This document shows, piece after piece, positions 1-10,491 of a stretch of 64,000 nt of DNA. The position numbers and the translations under genes are program-made. This DNA comes from Anoxybacteroides rupiense. GTDB taxonomy: Bacteria > Bacillota > Bacilli > Bacillales > Anoxybacillaceae. The notes beneath the pieces were generated by a model that saw only the letters and a program-made list of their open reading frames with translations, was not told where the DNA came from and made no database searches. The first letter of the stretch is position 1. Each line of letters opens with the position of its first letter. The DNA is taken from contig NZ_JACIDF010000008.1 of assembly GCF_014196195.1 (NCBI RefSeq), positions 1-64,000 of the forward strand. The letters run 5' to 3'.

Positions 1-3000
1 GTGACGGTTTGGCTGAATGATCCGTGCGAGAACAGGAACTGTTGCAATTTATCCGAGGTGGTCGGATACGTCCATTTTTGGACTCCGCCGCGGTCGGATT
101 GCTCTGTCACACGGTTCTTCTCATCAAACTTTCTAGTCTTCGTCGTGCCGTCTTTTAAGTATTGAACCGAAAGTTCATTCCCATTTTTATCATAACTAAA
201 TTCGTAATACGGGACGTTGTTGTAGGAAATGGTTTTGACTCGTTCCGTTCCGTCGTACGTCCATTGAATCGTATTTCCTTTCGGCAAGACGGTTTTGATT
301 TTATTGCCGTTGGCATCATACTCATTGGTTGTTACGTCATTTAATGGACCAACCGTTTTCAGGAGTTTTCCCGTCTTATCATACGAATAGGTAAATCCTT
401 GTGACGGACCGCTGCTCGTTTGAATGACTTTCGAAGTCATATTGCCGTTCAAGTCATAATCATAGTGGACGGACGTTCCATTCGCCAATAGGAGTTGTTT
501 TAAACGATTGGATGGGTCATACTTGTACTGTTTTTGATGTCCCTTCTCATCATATTCACTTAACAGATTTCCTACCGCATCATAGCTCTTTTTCGTGACA
601 TACCCGGCTTCATCTGTTTCTTCCTCCACATAGTTGCCTTTGGCGTCATACTTGTTTTTCGTGACAACGTTTCCTTCCATTAAGCGAATGGCGTCAAACC
701 AGACCGTTCCGGTGTAATTGCCGCGGAAGACAGCGGATAGGTCGATTTTATCCATTGGCTTGGAAGGCTGAATCGAAACGGCGGCACGGTTCCACTCTTG
801 CGTGCCGATCGGAAAATCTGCCGTATACGTTTGGGTCGTTCCGTCGACAAAATACGCTTTCGCGGTAATCGAATAATCGCTTGGGCTCACGGTTCCGTTG
901 GCTTTGACATCCTGCGCTTTGGAAAGACCGGTGAGTGTCAGACGAAGCGGCGTATCACTCGAAGTTTGCCCTACGATCACGGTCTGCTTATATTCACTCG
1001 CGGACTGCGTGGTGCTCGTTCTCGATACTTTGAGGGAGTAAGACCCATCGAATGATTCCATATTGTCTACGCTTCCGCCCGTTCCGCTCCAATTCGTCAC
1101 GCTTCCTTCGAAGCTGCTGTTTAACACTGGATTATAGCTGGAAGAAACTTGGGCTTCCTCGAATTGAACAGTATCAAACCACGCTTCCCCTGATGCGGTT
1201 GGTGATTTATGCTCGATCTCTAAATAGATGCGCACTTTCACCGCATTCGCAGGCGTCTTAAAGGTCAGTTGTCGATCCGTCCAAGGTCTTGTGCCCGTCA
1301 ATTGGCTATAGCGATTGTCTATCCAAGAAATCCGGCGATTTTGGCTATCTAAAAGTTCGATATTAAAAAACGCATGGGCTTTCGTTAAGTTCGTTTTCAT
1401 TTTTCCACTTAATGTATATGTGACGTTCGGTTTGATTGCAATTTCTTGGGTGGCCGCCACATAGCCCAGTTCGGTGGCAGGCGACGTGGAGTTCACCGTG
1501 ATTTTTAGCGTTTTCCGTCCCGTCAATCCATTATAGACATTCGTATCTTCCTGTAACTGTCCAGAGTCATTCGAACGAAGCAAATTCCAAGCGGTCGTTC
1601 CCTGTTCAAAGCTAGGATTAGAGAGTAAATTCGTCGCACTACCTAATGTATCACTTTCCTCAATGATGTTGCCATAGGCATCGTACTTCGCTACAGAAGA
1701 CGTTTTTCCCGATTGATCGGTTTCGGATACCGGATTTAAGCCATCATAGGCAATCGTGGTGGTATCGCCTTCCGTATCTTTCATGGAGACCACATCATGA
1801 TTTTGGTTATACTGGTAGGTTTCCGTCCCATAACTATCTTTCGCCGTTAACACATTTCCGTTGGCGTCATACGTATACGATTCAGTAGGGTTCGCCGCCC
1901 CTTGGTCATTGGGATCGCGTGTTTCCTTTAAGTTATTTCCTTCGTAAACATAACGGGTCGTAATGTTTAAACCGCCGACATCCTCCACGATTTCAATCGG
2001 GTTGGCGGCCTCATTAAAGGTGTAGCGGGTTTTGCGGCCATTCGGTTTCTCCATGACCAGCTGCCGTTTCGTCGAATCGTAGCTTAATGTATACGTGTGA
2101 TTCTCCGGGTCGATCACTTGATGGAGCCGGCCTCCGTCATATACGAACTGATTGACAACCGGCTTATCCTCCGTATGCGTCGGTTCGAATACTTTTTCCA
2201 ACCGTCCCTGTTCATTATATTGGTATCTGGTGATTTCTCCGCCCGTTTGGGTCACTTTGGTTAACTGATCATTCTCATACTCATATGTGATGGTCCGGTT
2301 CATCGGGTCGGTGATTTTTTCAATTTTTCCGTTCGAGTTGTACTGAATATCCAGTTTTCTTCCGGACGCATCCGTGATAGACACTACCTTTCCATTGGCA
2401 TAACCATAGGCGGTGGTATTTCCATGACCGTCCACGATTTTGGTTACCTTTCCATCTGTTTTTTGAAAATATAGCTTCGTTTGATCTTTAGTCGTCAGTA
2501 TATATTCATTTGTCGTTTCACTTAATTCCAAGTAAACCCCTGTTGGCGCTTTATAGGTGCCATCGGATAATTTCGTAAATCGATGGAGCGTCCCATCTTC
2601 GTCTATAAATCGGGCTTCATTTCCTTGAGCCACAATCGTCATTTCCGCATCGCTATGCCATCCTTTTCCGAATAACCCGGTCGATGCGGATAAACTATTG
2701 TAGGTTCTTGTGATTCCAAGCTCCGGGCCTCTTCCAGAAATCGAAAGATCATCTTCGTCGATGATGAGATTTCCAGTGGCGGCATTGACGCTTCCGTAAG
2801 GAACATCAATGATGGACCAGTACTCTTCCTTCCCTAAATACTCATTCGCCTCCGGAATTTTCACCGTGAATGCGTTCCCAGAGAAAATCGTTTCCCCCTC
2901 GGCATTGTAGGCACTAAGCCGGAACCAATAACTGGTGCTTGTCGCATATTTCGTTCCCATTTTCGCATACATAGGAGAAGGATCTTTCGGCAGTTCGACT

Positions 3001-5483
3001 CCTTGTCCATCATGATGCAATGTTAACGTATTCGAATCGCCTTGTTCAATTTCCTGTGGCGTCGGCCAAATTCCTTTATTTTGTGTCGTCCAATGGTCTA
3101 CATCTCCTACATCAAAGGCTTCATAGTAAAGCCCGTTAAACATCCAAACCTTGTACCCTGTGGCTCCCTCTATTTTGTCCCAGTCCAGCATCACATAACC
3201 AGATTGGCTGCCTACCTGATTGGCGTAAGCAAATCCAGAAGGGGCGGGCGGTACGGATAAGTCCGGAATTCTCGGCATATACGCCTCCGAAAAGACCGTT
3301 TCCCCTTGTGAATTATAGGCACTGACCCGAATCCAGTAGTTCGTTGAATTCTCATATCGCGTTCCTGCGTTGGCGTAGGTCCAAGAAGGATCCACAGGCA
3401 GTTCGGCCCCGCGGCTATCATTTAAATGCAGCTGATAGCGACCAGCGTCCACCTCTGCCGGAGTCGGCCAATATTTTTTCCCTTTGGTGGTCCACGACGT
3501 CACATTTCCGACGTTGAGCGATTCATAGGAGGCTCCATTAAAAATCCAAATTTTATATCCCGTCGCGCCACTCACCGGGTTCCATTGAACATCTATATAG
3601 CCGGTTCCATCTCCATTGGTATAGCTTTTTCCTGTCGGAGCGGATGGCTTCGCTAAATTCGGAATGGTGGGCATATAGGCCTCTGATACCGCGCTTTCCC
3701 CTTGAGGGAAGATCGCGCTGACACGGAACCAATAGTTCTTACTATTCGGATAGCTTCCTCCTGAATGGCGATAGACAGGAGACGGATCCACAGCTAATTC
3801 GGTTCCTAAGCCGTCCTGATGCAAATCATAGCGTCCCGCGCTGATTTCTGAAGCCGTCGGCCAAATCTTCTTTCCTTTCGTGCTCCAAGAGGTCACGTTT
3901 CCGACACTAAACGACTCATACTCTTTCCCGTTATAAATCCATACTTTGTACCCGGTTGCGCCCGGAACGGGATTCCATGATAGATCGACATAGCCGGTTC
4001 CATCCCCATTACTGTAGGCTGTTCCTGTCGGTGTATTTGGAACGGGGATCGTATACGTGACAGACAAATAAGGTTTATAGGTACTGTTCGTTCCAGAAAC
4101 GACTTTTTTCCAATATGTTTGTCCGTTTCCGTTCGTATGAAGTTTCAAGCCATAATTCGGTTTGGTTCCAGCTGCCCATTCTTTGACCGTATTGGTGACA
4201 TTCAATTGCGCCCATTGGTCCCTGGCGACATCGACCTTGCCGATATTGGTAGAAGAAGGCTGATTATTCCATGTTAAAGTGCTCGCCGACCACGAGCCGT
4301 TGACCGCGTCCAACCATAAGCCGGTGGCTGTTGTAGCATAGTAGGAGTGGGTCACATACACATTGAATGTAGCGCTGGTCACATTCATGTTCTTGACACT
4401 AGAAATATCCGGGTTTAAAAACCCGTAACACGTCCCTGTCGTGCCATCATAATACCCTACTTTGAGCACATATTGTCCTTGCGCAGAGTCCCACTTACTC
4501 GAAGCAGAACTATAGTTCGTCGTCGGATACGCGCTCATCACAAAGGTATCCGTCGATAGCTGAATGGAAGTGCTTGGATCAATATAGACAGGATACACTC
4601 GCTTCGGATCTTTCAACCATTCTGGATCGGCCGTGACCGTTAAGATATACCCTTGATCATCCGGTTGAAGCTCATACGTGACCTGTTCAGACCGTTGCAC
4701 CTCTCCTGAACGCTCATCAAGATTGGAATCGACCATAAAAGGCTTCGGCAGTTCAAACACCTTTTCTTTTTTCTGGTTGGTAAATAAAATGGAACCGTCC
4801 TCTTGAACGGCTGCGTGTAAGTCCGTTTTCAAATGAAATTTAAAACTATGATACCCATTAAAAGAACGAAGCACGATATCTTCTTTTGTCGATTCATTAA
4901 AGGCGATATTTTGTAAATCTATATGTGGAAATACATTTTTATGAAGAATTTTATTGTCTTTTTTCTGATAGGTAGCGACTACATCCTTGGCTCGGAGCGG
5001 TGGGACGCCCTCTCCCGATGCTTCGACAATCGAGTACGAAATCGAGGAGCCATTGTAATGAAAGGTCGCATATTCCCCGTTCACCATTTTTTTATAAAAA
5101 TCCGTCTCGAGCATCGTACGATCCGTTTCCACCACATTGGGGCGATCGGAACGATCCATTAAACCTGGGGATATCTCTTCAAACCGTTTCTCCCCTTTTT
5201 TCTTTAGGTGAATCGGTTCAAAATAAATGTGCTTGGTAAACGTGCCGTCTCCATTATAGAATACCTTGGTTCTCTCGGTCCGTTGTTCCATAAGCTCCCC
5301 AGGCTGAAGCTGAAAGGAAGGAGCGGGCGGCACTCGGGACGGTGACGGCTTGGCGGTGTTGTCCGCCTGAGCGTGAATCGCTTCCGCCCACCCCTCCACT
5401 GGGAGGCTAGTCAAAATTAACAAAAAAGCCAGATTCCAAATGAACCATTTTCTAAGTTGTTTCATCCTTTTGCGTGGTTTCAT
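1..5483 (-). CDS. RHS/YD-repeat secreted protein, WapA-like (3' end outside window)
   Basis: The reading frame is open from an ATG preceded by GGGGGAA to the window edge, giving at least 1,827 residues; the C-terminus is missing. A signal peptide is visible (basic MKPRKR start, hydrophobic core, possible cleavage near residue 37). A DNRLRE-like beta domain follows (about 295-470). Next come three near-identical ~127-residue units of fibronectin-III type (about 485-875), each with a GATGYKVWxxNG motif. The RHS entry segment (YGSVNAATGNLIID, about 890) is followed by many YD repeats of the type YxYDxxGxxxxxxD. Two carbohydrate-binding-like modules (about 1,280-1,595) interrupt the YD array, which then resumes. 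WapA/RHS proteins form a shell around a C-terminal toxin used in contact-dependent competition or wall association. That toxin and any immunity gene would lie beyond position 1, so the toxin role is inference. Confidence 0.85.
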   Translation of the reverse strand, partial: MKPRKRMKQLRKWFIWNLAFLLILTSLPVEGWAEAIHAQADNTAKPSPSRVPPAPSFQLQPGELMEQRTERTKVFYNGDGTFTKHIYFEPIHLKKKGEKRFEEISPGLMDRSDRPNVVETDRTMLETDFYKKMVNGEYATFHYNGSSISYSIVEASGEGVPPLRAKDVVATYQKKDNKILHKNVFPHIDLQNIAFNESTKEDIVLRSFNGYHSFKFHLKTDLHAAVQEDGSILFTNQKKEKVFELPKPFMVDSNLDERSGEVQRSEQVTYELQPDDQGYILTVTADPEWLKDPKRVYPVYIDPSTSIQLSTDTFVMSAYPTTNYSSASSKWDSAQGQYVLKVGYYDGTTGTCYGFLNPDISSVKNMNVTSATFNVYVTHSYYATTATGLWLDAVNGSWSASTLTWNNQPSSTNIGKVDVARDQWAQLNVTNTVKEWAAGTKPNYGLKLHTNGNGQTYWKKVVSGTNSTYKPYLSVTYTIPVPNTPTGTAYSNGDGTGYVDLSWNPVPGATGYKVWIYNGKEYESFSVGNVTSWSTKGKKIWPTASEISAGRYDLHQDGLGTELAVDPSPVYRHSGGSYPNSKNYWFRVSAIFPQGESAVSEAYMPTIPNLAKPSAPTGKSYTNGDGTGYIDVQWNPVSGATGYKIWIFNGASYESLNVGNVTSWTTKGKKYWPTPAEVDAGRYQLHLNDSRGAELPVDPSWTYANAGTRYENSTNYWIRVSAYNSQGETVFSEAYMPRIPDLSVPPAPSGFAYANQVGSQSGYVMLDWDKIEGATGYKVWMFNGLYYEAFDVGDVDHWTTQNKGIWPTPQEIEQGDSNTLTLHHDGQGVELPKDPSPMYAKMGTKYATSTSYWFRLSAYNAEGETIFSGNAFTVKIPEANEYLGKEEYWSIIDVPYGSVNAATGNLIIDEDDLSISGRGPELGITRTYNSLSASTGLFGKGWHSDAEMTIVAQGNEARFIDEDGTLHRFTKLSDGTYKAPTGVYLELSETTNEYILTTKDQTKLYFQKTDGKVTKIVDGHGNTTAYGYANGKVVSITDASGRKLDIQYNSNGKIEKITDPMNRTITYEYENDQLTKVTQTGGEITRYQYNEQGRLEKVFEPTHTEDKPVVNQFVYDGGRLHQVIDPENHTYTLSYDSTKRQLVMEKPNGRKTRYTFNEAANPIEIVEDVGGLNITTRYVYEGNNLKETRDPNDQGAANPTESYTYDANGNVLTAKDSYGTETYQYNQNHDVVSMKDTEGDTTTIAYDGLNPVSETDQSGKTSSVAKYDAYGNIIEESDTLGSATNLLSNPSFEQGTTAWNLLRSNDSGQLQEDTNVYNGLTGRKTLKITVNSTSPATELGYVAATQEIAIKPNVTYTLSGKMKTNLTKAHAFFNIELLDSQNRRISWIDNRYSQLTGTRPWTDRQLTFKTPANAVKVRIYLEIEHKSPTASGEAWFDTVQFEEAQVSSSYNPVLNSSFEGSVTNWSGTGGSVDNMESFDGSYSLKVSRTSTTQSASEYKQTVIVGQTSSDTPLRLTLTGLSKAQDVKANGTVSPSDYSITAKAYFVDGTTQTYTADFPIGTQEWNRAAVSIQPSKPMDKIDLSAVFRGNYTGTVWFDAIRLMEGNVVTKNKYDAKGNYVEEETDEAGYVTKKSYDAVGNLLSEYDEKGHQKQYKYDPSNRLKQLLLANGTSVHYDYDLNGNMTSKVIQTSSGPSQGFTYSYDKTGKLLKTVGPLNDVTTNEYDANGNKIKTVLPKGNTIQWTYDGTERVKTISYNNVPYYEFSYDKNGNELSVQYLKDGTTKTRKFDEKNRVTEQSDRGGVQKWTYPTTSDKLQQFLFSHGSFSQTV

Positions 5484-6616
5484 CGTATTCCCCCTTTATC
5501 TGCCCATGGTTCAAAAACATTGTAGCGAGGAGAAAAGGGAGTGGCAAGATTTTTCGACAGACAAAATACGAGACATTTCGACAAAATTCAGTCCGATGAT
5601 CCTTTTTCCTCCTATTCCTAATCTGGCCGGCCATTCCAGAGAAGCTGAATAAAAAGCCAGACCTTATTTAAGAATAGCTTAGTGCTTTCGTTCAAGTTGG
5701 AGAGAATAAAAAAGACATATGATTTTTTAATGAAAAACTGAAGCAGTTGATAATACAGGAATTAAAACGAAAACGTATCTACACGCTCTTTTTCTCAATC
5801 ATACTCTTTCATTCAATCCATATCTCATAAGAACTAAAAGGTGCGTTTTTTGCGAGTAGTTATGCAATACGGATTTACATGTACATGGGGGACGGCTGTA
5901 ATCAATTATTTACTCTTTCTAAAGCTTTCACAAATTACCAATCGTCATTTGTCAGAAGAAGCCTGACATAAGAGTGCAAATCTAACCTTAGTACCTAGAG
6001 TTTAATACTAACTCATTCTATTATTTTTTTCTTATCGAAAAAGCAAAATCTTTATCAAATCGAGTGGTCACTGCCAAACTATGAGAGGGAGGCTCAATTG
6101 ATTATTAATTTCTTTATATAACATTTAGCAGAGCCCCCAGAATATAGCAACACAGAAAATCTAAATAAACTGTTCTCGTTATCATCATGCTGAAAACGTA
6201 CATTCATTTTTCTAGAAAAGGTTTTGTCTTGCACTCTTTTTGACAACAAAAAATGAGGATTATGAAAACCTATATTTCTTTTTTAATATTTCCTCGTCCT
6301 AAAATCACCACAGCTAATTCCCTTATATACCTTATTGTCATCACTGAACTATATTTTTTATTTCTTTCAATAACTGTGTCTAATTCTAACCATAAATTGC
6401 AATCTCTTTTCCCATGCAGCCTGTTAGTCCCAGCAATTCCCGATGGAAGCACGGCTCATTTTGATATCCTCATTTAGCTGTTTGGCTATTAAATACTTGA
6501 ATGCTACTGCTGTCCGACACAGAAACAACCACGTTCTTTGCTCTGCCTCCTCTTGTGCTTTACTTCGTCTCTCTCATTCTGAATAAATCAACGGCTTCAG
6601 CCTGCGGTGATGGTAT
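5484..6616. other. AT-rich intergenic region
   Basis: About 1.1 kb between the start of the RHS gene and the end of ypwA. I see no convincing gene. Short frames around 6250-6480 and on the minus strand around 6450-6600 lack good ribosome binding sites and recognisable motifs. It presumably holds the promoter of the RHS gene and may contain degenerate sequence. Confidence 0.5.
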
Positions 6617-6660
6617 AAAAAGCCACCTTTTCTCCGCCTATCCAAGCGGGCAAAAGGTGG
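6617..6660 (-). terminator. Rho-independent terminator of ypwA
   Basis: On the minus strand, CCACCTTTTGCCC pairs with GGAGAAAAGGTGG and is followed by CTTTTTAT, 12 bp downstream of the ypwA stop. Confidence 0.8.
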
Positions 6661-6671
6661 TTCCAATAGGT

Positions 6672-8180
6672 TTATAGCTGATAAATCGCTCGATATTTAT
6701 CTTCTAGGTATTGAATTAAATAATCCACATTTAGCTCTTCACCTGTCGCTTCTTGCAAAATGTCAAGCGGCTTTTTCGTTTTTCCGAAGCAATGGACTTT
6801 TTCTGTCAGCCAGCTGCGGATCGGGAGCATGTCTCCCTTTTCCAGCAAATCGTCAAAATGAGGCAGATCCTTCAGCATCGCATGCTTGAATTGGGCGGCA
6901 TACATATAGCCAAGCGCATAAGAAGGAAAGTAGCCAAAGCTGCCTCCTGACCAATGCACATCCTGCAATATGCCAGACGCATCGGAATCCGGTCGAATGC
7001 CTAGATATTCCTCGTATTTATCGTTCCAAAGCTCTGGCAAGTCGTCCACAGCAACGCTTCCATTGAACAGTTCTTTCTCGATTTCATAGCGAATCATAAT
7101 ATGTAAAGAATAGGTGAGCTCATCCGCTTCAATGCGAATAAGAGATGGCTTCGCTTCATTCACCGCCCGATAAAACTCATCTAATGTGATGCTGGCAAAT
7201 TGCTCTGGCGCGTATTTCTGGAGAAGCGGATAATGGCGCTTCCAATATGAATAATGACGGCCGATGAAATTTTCGTAAAACAGCGACTGCGACTCATGAA
7301 TTCCCATTGACGTTCCTGTACATAGGGGCGTACCGACCAGCTCTTTAGCAATATTTTGCTCATATATCGCATGGCCGCACTCATGAATCGTACCAAATAG
7401 AGCCGTGCGAAAATCGTGCTCATCGTATCGAGTGGTAATCCGGACATCTCCTGGATTTAACCCAATCGCAAACGGATGAACCGTCTCGTCTAAACGGCCG
7501 GCGGAAAAATCGTAGCCAAGCTCGCGCAACAATTCGAGGCTAAAAGCGCGCTGTTTCTCCTTCGGAAATTTCTGAAATAAAAATGAGGTATCGGGTTTAT
7601 GCTCGGCAGCGGCCACTGCTTGAACAAGCGGAACCATACGCTCTCGCAGTTTGGCAAATACTTGGTCGAGCAGTTCAACCGTTATGCCCGGTTCATACAA
7701 ATCAAGCAACGTATTGTACGGATGTCCTTGATAGCCCCAATATTCGATAAATTTTTGATTAAACTCCACTAATCTTTCTAAATAAGGACGAAACATCGCA
7801 AAATCGGATTTTTCTTTCGCTTCTTCCCAAACGCTTTCCGCTTTCGACTGCAACACAACATATTCCTTATATTCCTCAACCGGAATTTTTTTATTTCGTT
7901 CATATTCTTTTCTGCATTCCGCTAAGGCACATTGCACCACTGCAGATAGCTCCGTTTGCACATGGCTTGGTGAAAGCTTGGCGATATAAGCGGCCATTTC
8001 CTCTGATATCGACATTTTAAACATTTCTTGAGATAGAATGCCGACTACTTCTGCACGCTGCTCTAAGCCTTTTTTCGGAGCGCCAGTCCGCATGTCCCAA
8101 TACATTAGTTGGATCGCTTCATTGTAGCTCATCATTTTTTTTATATAGCGCAAAAATTGCTGCTCCATTTCCTTCAGCAT
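6672..8180 (-). CDS. ypwA: M32 family metallocarboxypeptidase
   Basis: 502-residue thermostable-carboxypeptidase-1-type enzyme that removes C-terminal amino acids from peptides in the cytoplasm using a divalent metal. The HECGH zinc motif is at residues 266-270, followed by HESQS (about 294-298) and the IRIEADELTY segment that supplies further active-site residues in M32. The ATG at 8180 is chosen because AAAGGGGG lies directly upstream and it gives the usual ~500-residue length; an upstream in-frame start would add 28 Lys/Glu-rich residues that look untranslated. The gene lies just downstream of ypvA, as in B. subtilis, but a terminator between them suggests separate transcription. Confidence 0.93.
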   Translation of the reverse strand: MLKEMEQQFLRYIKKMMSYNEAIQLMYWDMRTGAPKKGLEQRAEVVGILSQEMFKMSISEEMAAYIAKLSPSHVQTELSAVVQCALAECRKEYERNKKIPVEEYKEYVVLQSKAESVWEEAKEKSDFAMFRPYLERLVEFNQKFIEYWGYQGHPYNTLLDLYEPGITVELLDQVFAKLRERMVPLVQAVAAAEHKPDTSFLFQKFPKEKQRAFSLELLRELGYDFSAGRLDETVHPFAIGLNPGDVRITTRYDEHDFRTALFGTIHECGHAIYEQNIAKELVGTPLCTGTSMGIHESQSLFYENFIGRHYSYWKRHYPLLQKYAPEQFASITLDEFYRAVNEAKPSLIRIEADELTYSLHIMIRYEIEKELFNGSVAVDDLPELWNDKYEEYLGIRPDSDASGILQDVHWSGGSFGYFPSYALGYMYAAQFKHAMLKDLPHFDDLLEKGDMLPIRSWLTEKVHCFGKTKKPLDILQEATGEELNVDYLIQYLEDKYRAIYQL

Positions 8181-8270
8181 CTTTATCCCCCTTTCTTGGT
8201 TCGCCCAAATTATTATAATTCCCTCTTCATCTTCCTTTTCCTCTTTCTTTATGAAAATAACCATGCCACG

Positions 8271-8301
8271 AAAAAAAAGGGAAGAAATTATTCTTCCCTT
8301 A
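8271..8301 (-). terminator. Terminator of ypvA overlapping its stop codon
   Basis: On the minus strand, AAGGGAAGAA and TTCTTCCCTT form a stem followed by eight T. The TAA stop of ypvA lies within the hairpin. Confidence 0.8.
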
Positions 8302-10225
8302 CATTCGTCGGCAGCACTCTTTTAACTGCTTCAATTACTTTCTCGCTTTCCTCATTCGTTACAAAAATGGACACGATTCCTTGATCCTCATGTGTGCGGA
8401 TCAGTCGCCCTATTCCTTGGCGCAACCGCAATAACATATACGGAACATCGACTTCCCAAAATGGATTTTCGTATGCCTTCCGTTTCGCTTGAAACACAGG
8501 GTCGTTTGGCGGATATGGAAGCGACCAGATGATGACGTTTGCCAACGACGGTCCCGGAATATCTAATCCTTCCCATAAATGTTCAGAGCATAAAATCGTT
8601 TCTTCTTGTCTTTGGAAAGTCGCTACAAGCTCACTTATTTCTTGGTCTCCTTCAAATAAAAAGGAAAGCCCGTCCTCATGTACGGCCTTTTTCTTAAATC
8701 TTTGCAGCTCTTGCCGTGAAGGGAACAAAAGTAAAGCCCGTCCATTTGTTTCGCGAATTTTTTGCAGCGCATAGCGATATTTTTGTTCAAATAACGTTTC
8801 ATCATTTGCAAAAAACGGCATATAAATCGTCATCTGCTCATCGTAATTAAACGGTGATTCCACGCTAAAAGATAAATAATCCTTAATTCCTAAGCTCATA
8901 GCGATATACTCAAACGATTGGTGATTCGACAGCGTAGCAGATGAGAAGATAAAAGGAATATTTTTGCTAAACACTTTCTCCTGCAATACTTCCTGCACCG
9001 TCCGCGGCATGATGACTAGTGTTTTTCCTTCGTTCAGTACTTCCAGCCACGTAATCGCATCACGATTATGGATCAATAAGTGAAGTGAATGGCTAATCTG
9101 ATCTAAATATTCATCAACAATATTTAATTGATAGTGATCGATGGTAAATGTTTCACTTTCAAAAACAAGTTCATTGCCGATCTTCTCAATCGCTGCAAGC
9201 AGTTGTTTGCCTCGTTTCATCAACTGGTCAGAGAAAGAAATTTCTTGGCGATTCGAACCTGCAATTTCTACCGCGCAAGCCGTCAGCTCAGCAAAAAAGC
9301 GAGCATTCAGTTGCAGTGCTTCTTCAATAAGATAAGCGAGCTCCTCACGAATGTCGTTTTCTAATAAGCGAGTCAATAGTGTTTCTAATGTTGTTTCCTT
9401 CATTCGATATGTTAAGGCCTTTTGAGCGGCAAATTCCAATAAATGCCCTTCGTCAAAGACCACACAGCACGCCTCAGGCAAAAGCGGAAGCTGTCCCTCC
9501 CGTTTGCGTGCCTCATATGTCCATACGTGCTCCATATAAAAATCGTGTGAACAAACAATTAAATCAGCTGCTTTCCGATAATGCTCACGCGACAATGTTT
9601 GTCCACAGCGATGCCGCTTATCACAGGCAAAGCAATCTTGAAATGAATCCCAGGCAATTTTTCGCCATTGCTCGTCGCTTAAATGTGCATATTCTTTGCG
9701 GTCTCCGTAATGATAGAACGACTGCAGCGCTTTGTAATCATGTACAAAATCAGGAAGATCATCAAAAATTTGCTCGTAAAGCTCGACATCATCTTCCGTC
9801 ATTAACACTCGATCAAGCTTATTTAAACATAAATACTGATCTTGTGATTTAGCAAGACGCACATCAATATGCAAGTCGAGCACATGGGAAATTTTGGCGA
9901 TATCCCCCTCTTTTTTCACTAACTGCTCAATGAGCGTTTCATCGGCACAAGCAATGATCGCTGGTTTCCCGGTATAACGCGCATAACAGATCGCATAAAG
10001 CAAATAAACGATCGTTTTTCCTGTTCCCACCCCTGCTTCAGCAAACATCACTTTCTTTTCTTTAAACGCTCTTTCCAGCTGAAACGCCATATAAACTTGC
10101 TCATCGCGCAATTCAAAGCCAGCGTCCGGCAAAATATCATAAAATACATCGCCGATCCATTCATTTAATTTATCAAAAAAGTTCTCGTTTTTTTCTAACG
10201 AAAAAGGATAGCGCTCGCGGCTCAT
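8288..10225 (-). CDS. ypvA: DinG/XPD-family ATP-dependent helicase
   Basis: 645-residue superfamily-2 DNA helicase of the iron-sulfur DinG/XPD type. Walker A AEAGVGTGKT is at residues 62-71. A four-Cys cluster region contains CFACDKRHRC, typical of the 4Fe-4S domain. The DEAH-like box reads DEGH. C-terminal motifs include SATL, LFPSRQEL, WEGLDIPG and RQGIGRLIR. Family members unwind 5'-overhang DNA or R-loops during repair. The start has a strong GGAGGGGG site. It is shorter than B. subtilis DinG because it lacks an N-terminal exonuclease domain; size, motifs and position match YpvA. Confidence 0.9.
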   Translation of the reverse strand: MSRERYPFSLEKNENFFDKLNEWIGDVFYDILPDAGFELRDEQVYMAFQLERAFKEKKVMFAEAGVGTGKTIVYLLYAICYARYTGKPAIIACADETLIEQLVKKEGDIAKISHVLDLHIDVRLAKSQDQYLCLNKLDRVLMTEDDVELYEQIFDDLPDFVHDYKALQSFYHYGDRKEYAHLSDEQWRKIAWDSFQDCFACDKRHRCGQTLSREHYRKAADLIVCSHDFYMEHVWTYEARKREGQLPLLPEACCVVFDEGHLLEFAAQKALTYRMKETTLETLLTRLLENDIREELAYLIEEALQLNARFFAELTACAVEIAGSNRQEISFSDQLMKRGKQLLAAIEKIGNELVFESETFTIDHYQLNIVDEYLDQISHSLHLLIHNRDAITWLEVLNEGKTLVIMPRTVQEVLQEKVFSKNIPFIFSSATLSNHQSFEYIAMSLGIKDYLSFSVESPFNYDEQMTIYMPFFANDETLFEQKYRYALQKIRETNGRALLLFPSRQELQRFKKKAVHEDGLSFLFEGDQEISELVATFQRQEETILCSEHLWEGLDIPGPSLANVIIWSLPYPPNDPVFQAKRKAYENPFWEVDVPYMLLRLRQGIGRLIRTHEDQGIVSIFVTNEESEKVIEAVKRVLPTNVREE

Positions 10226-10320
10226 CCTTCGACCCCCTCCAACATAATAAGAGTAACAATCAATTATTATCCCTTATCTGTCGGAGGATGTCAATGTAAG
10301 AGTCGGAACACTGGCCGCCA

Positions 10321-10491
10321 TTACGCACGAAACACATCAGACATTGCATATGTAAATGCTTGTTTCCATTCGTGTTTGGCTATTTCAATGCTTTCAAGCC
10401 CTGTTGTTTCCTCCTGATGCTTCTCTAACAGAGCATAGGTTTTGTCGAGCGCTTGAGAAATTTTTAACAAATCCTTACATAATAAAGCCAT
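10321..10491 (-). CDS. Small hypothetical protein upstream of ypvA
   Basis: 56-residue, mostly helical, acidic protein (starts MALLCKDLLK, ends SDVFRA). The ATG at 10491 is chosen because AAGGAG lies 9 nt upstream; an upstream start overlaps that site. I recognise no family. The B. subtilis locus has a small gene yptA between ypvA and ypsC, so this could be its positional equivalent, but I cannot confirm homology. Confidence 0.55.
   Translation of the reverse strand: MALLCKDLLKISQALDKTYALLEKHQEETTGLESIEIAKHEWKQAFTYAMSDVFRA

Noticed and set aside
6253-6477. 74-codon plus-strand frame
   Set aside because: Lies in AT-rich non-coding DNA without ribosome site or motif.
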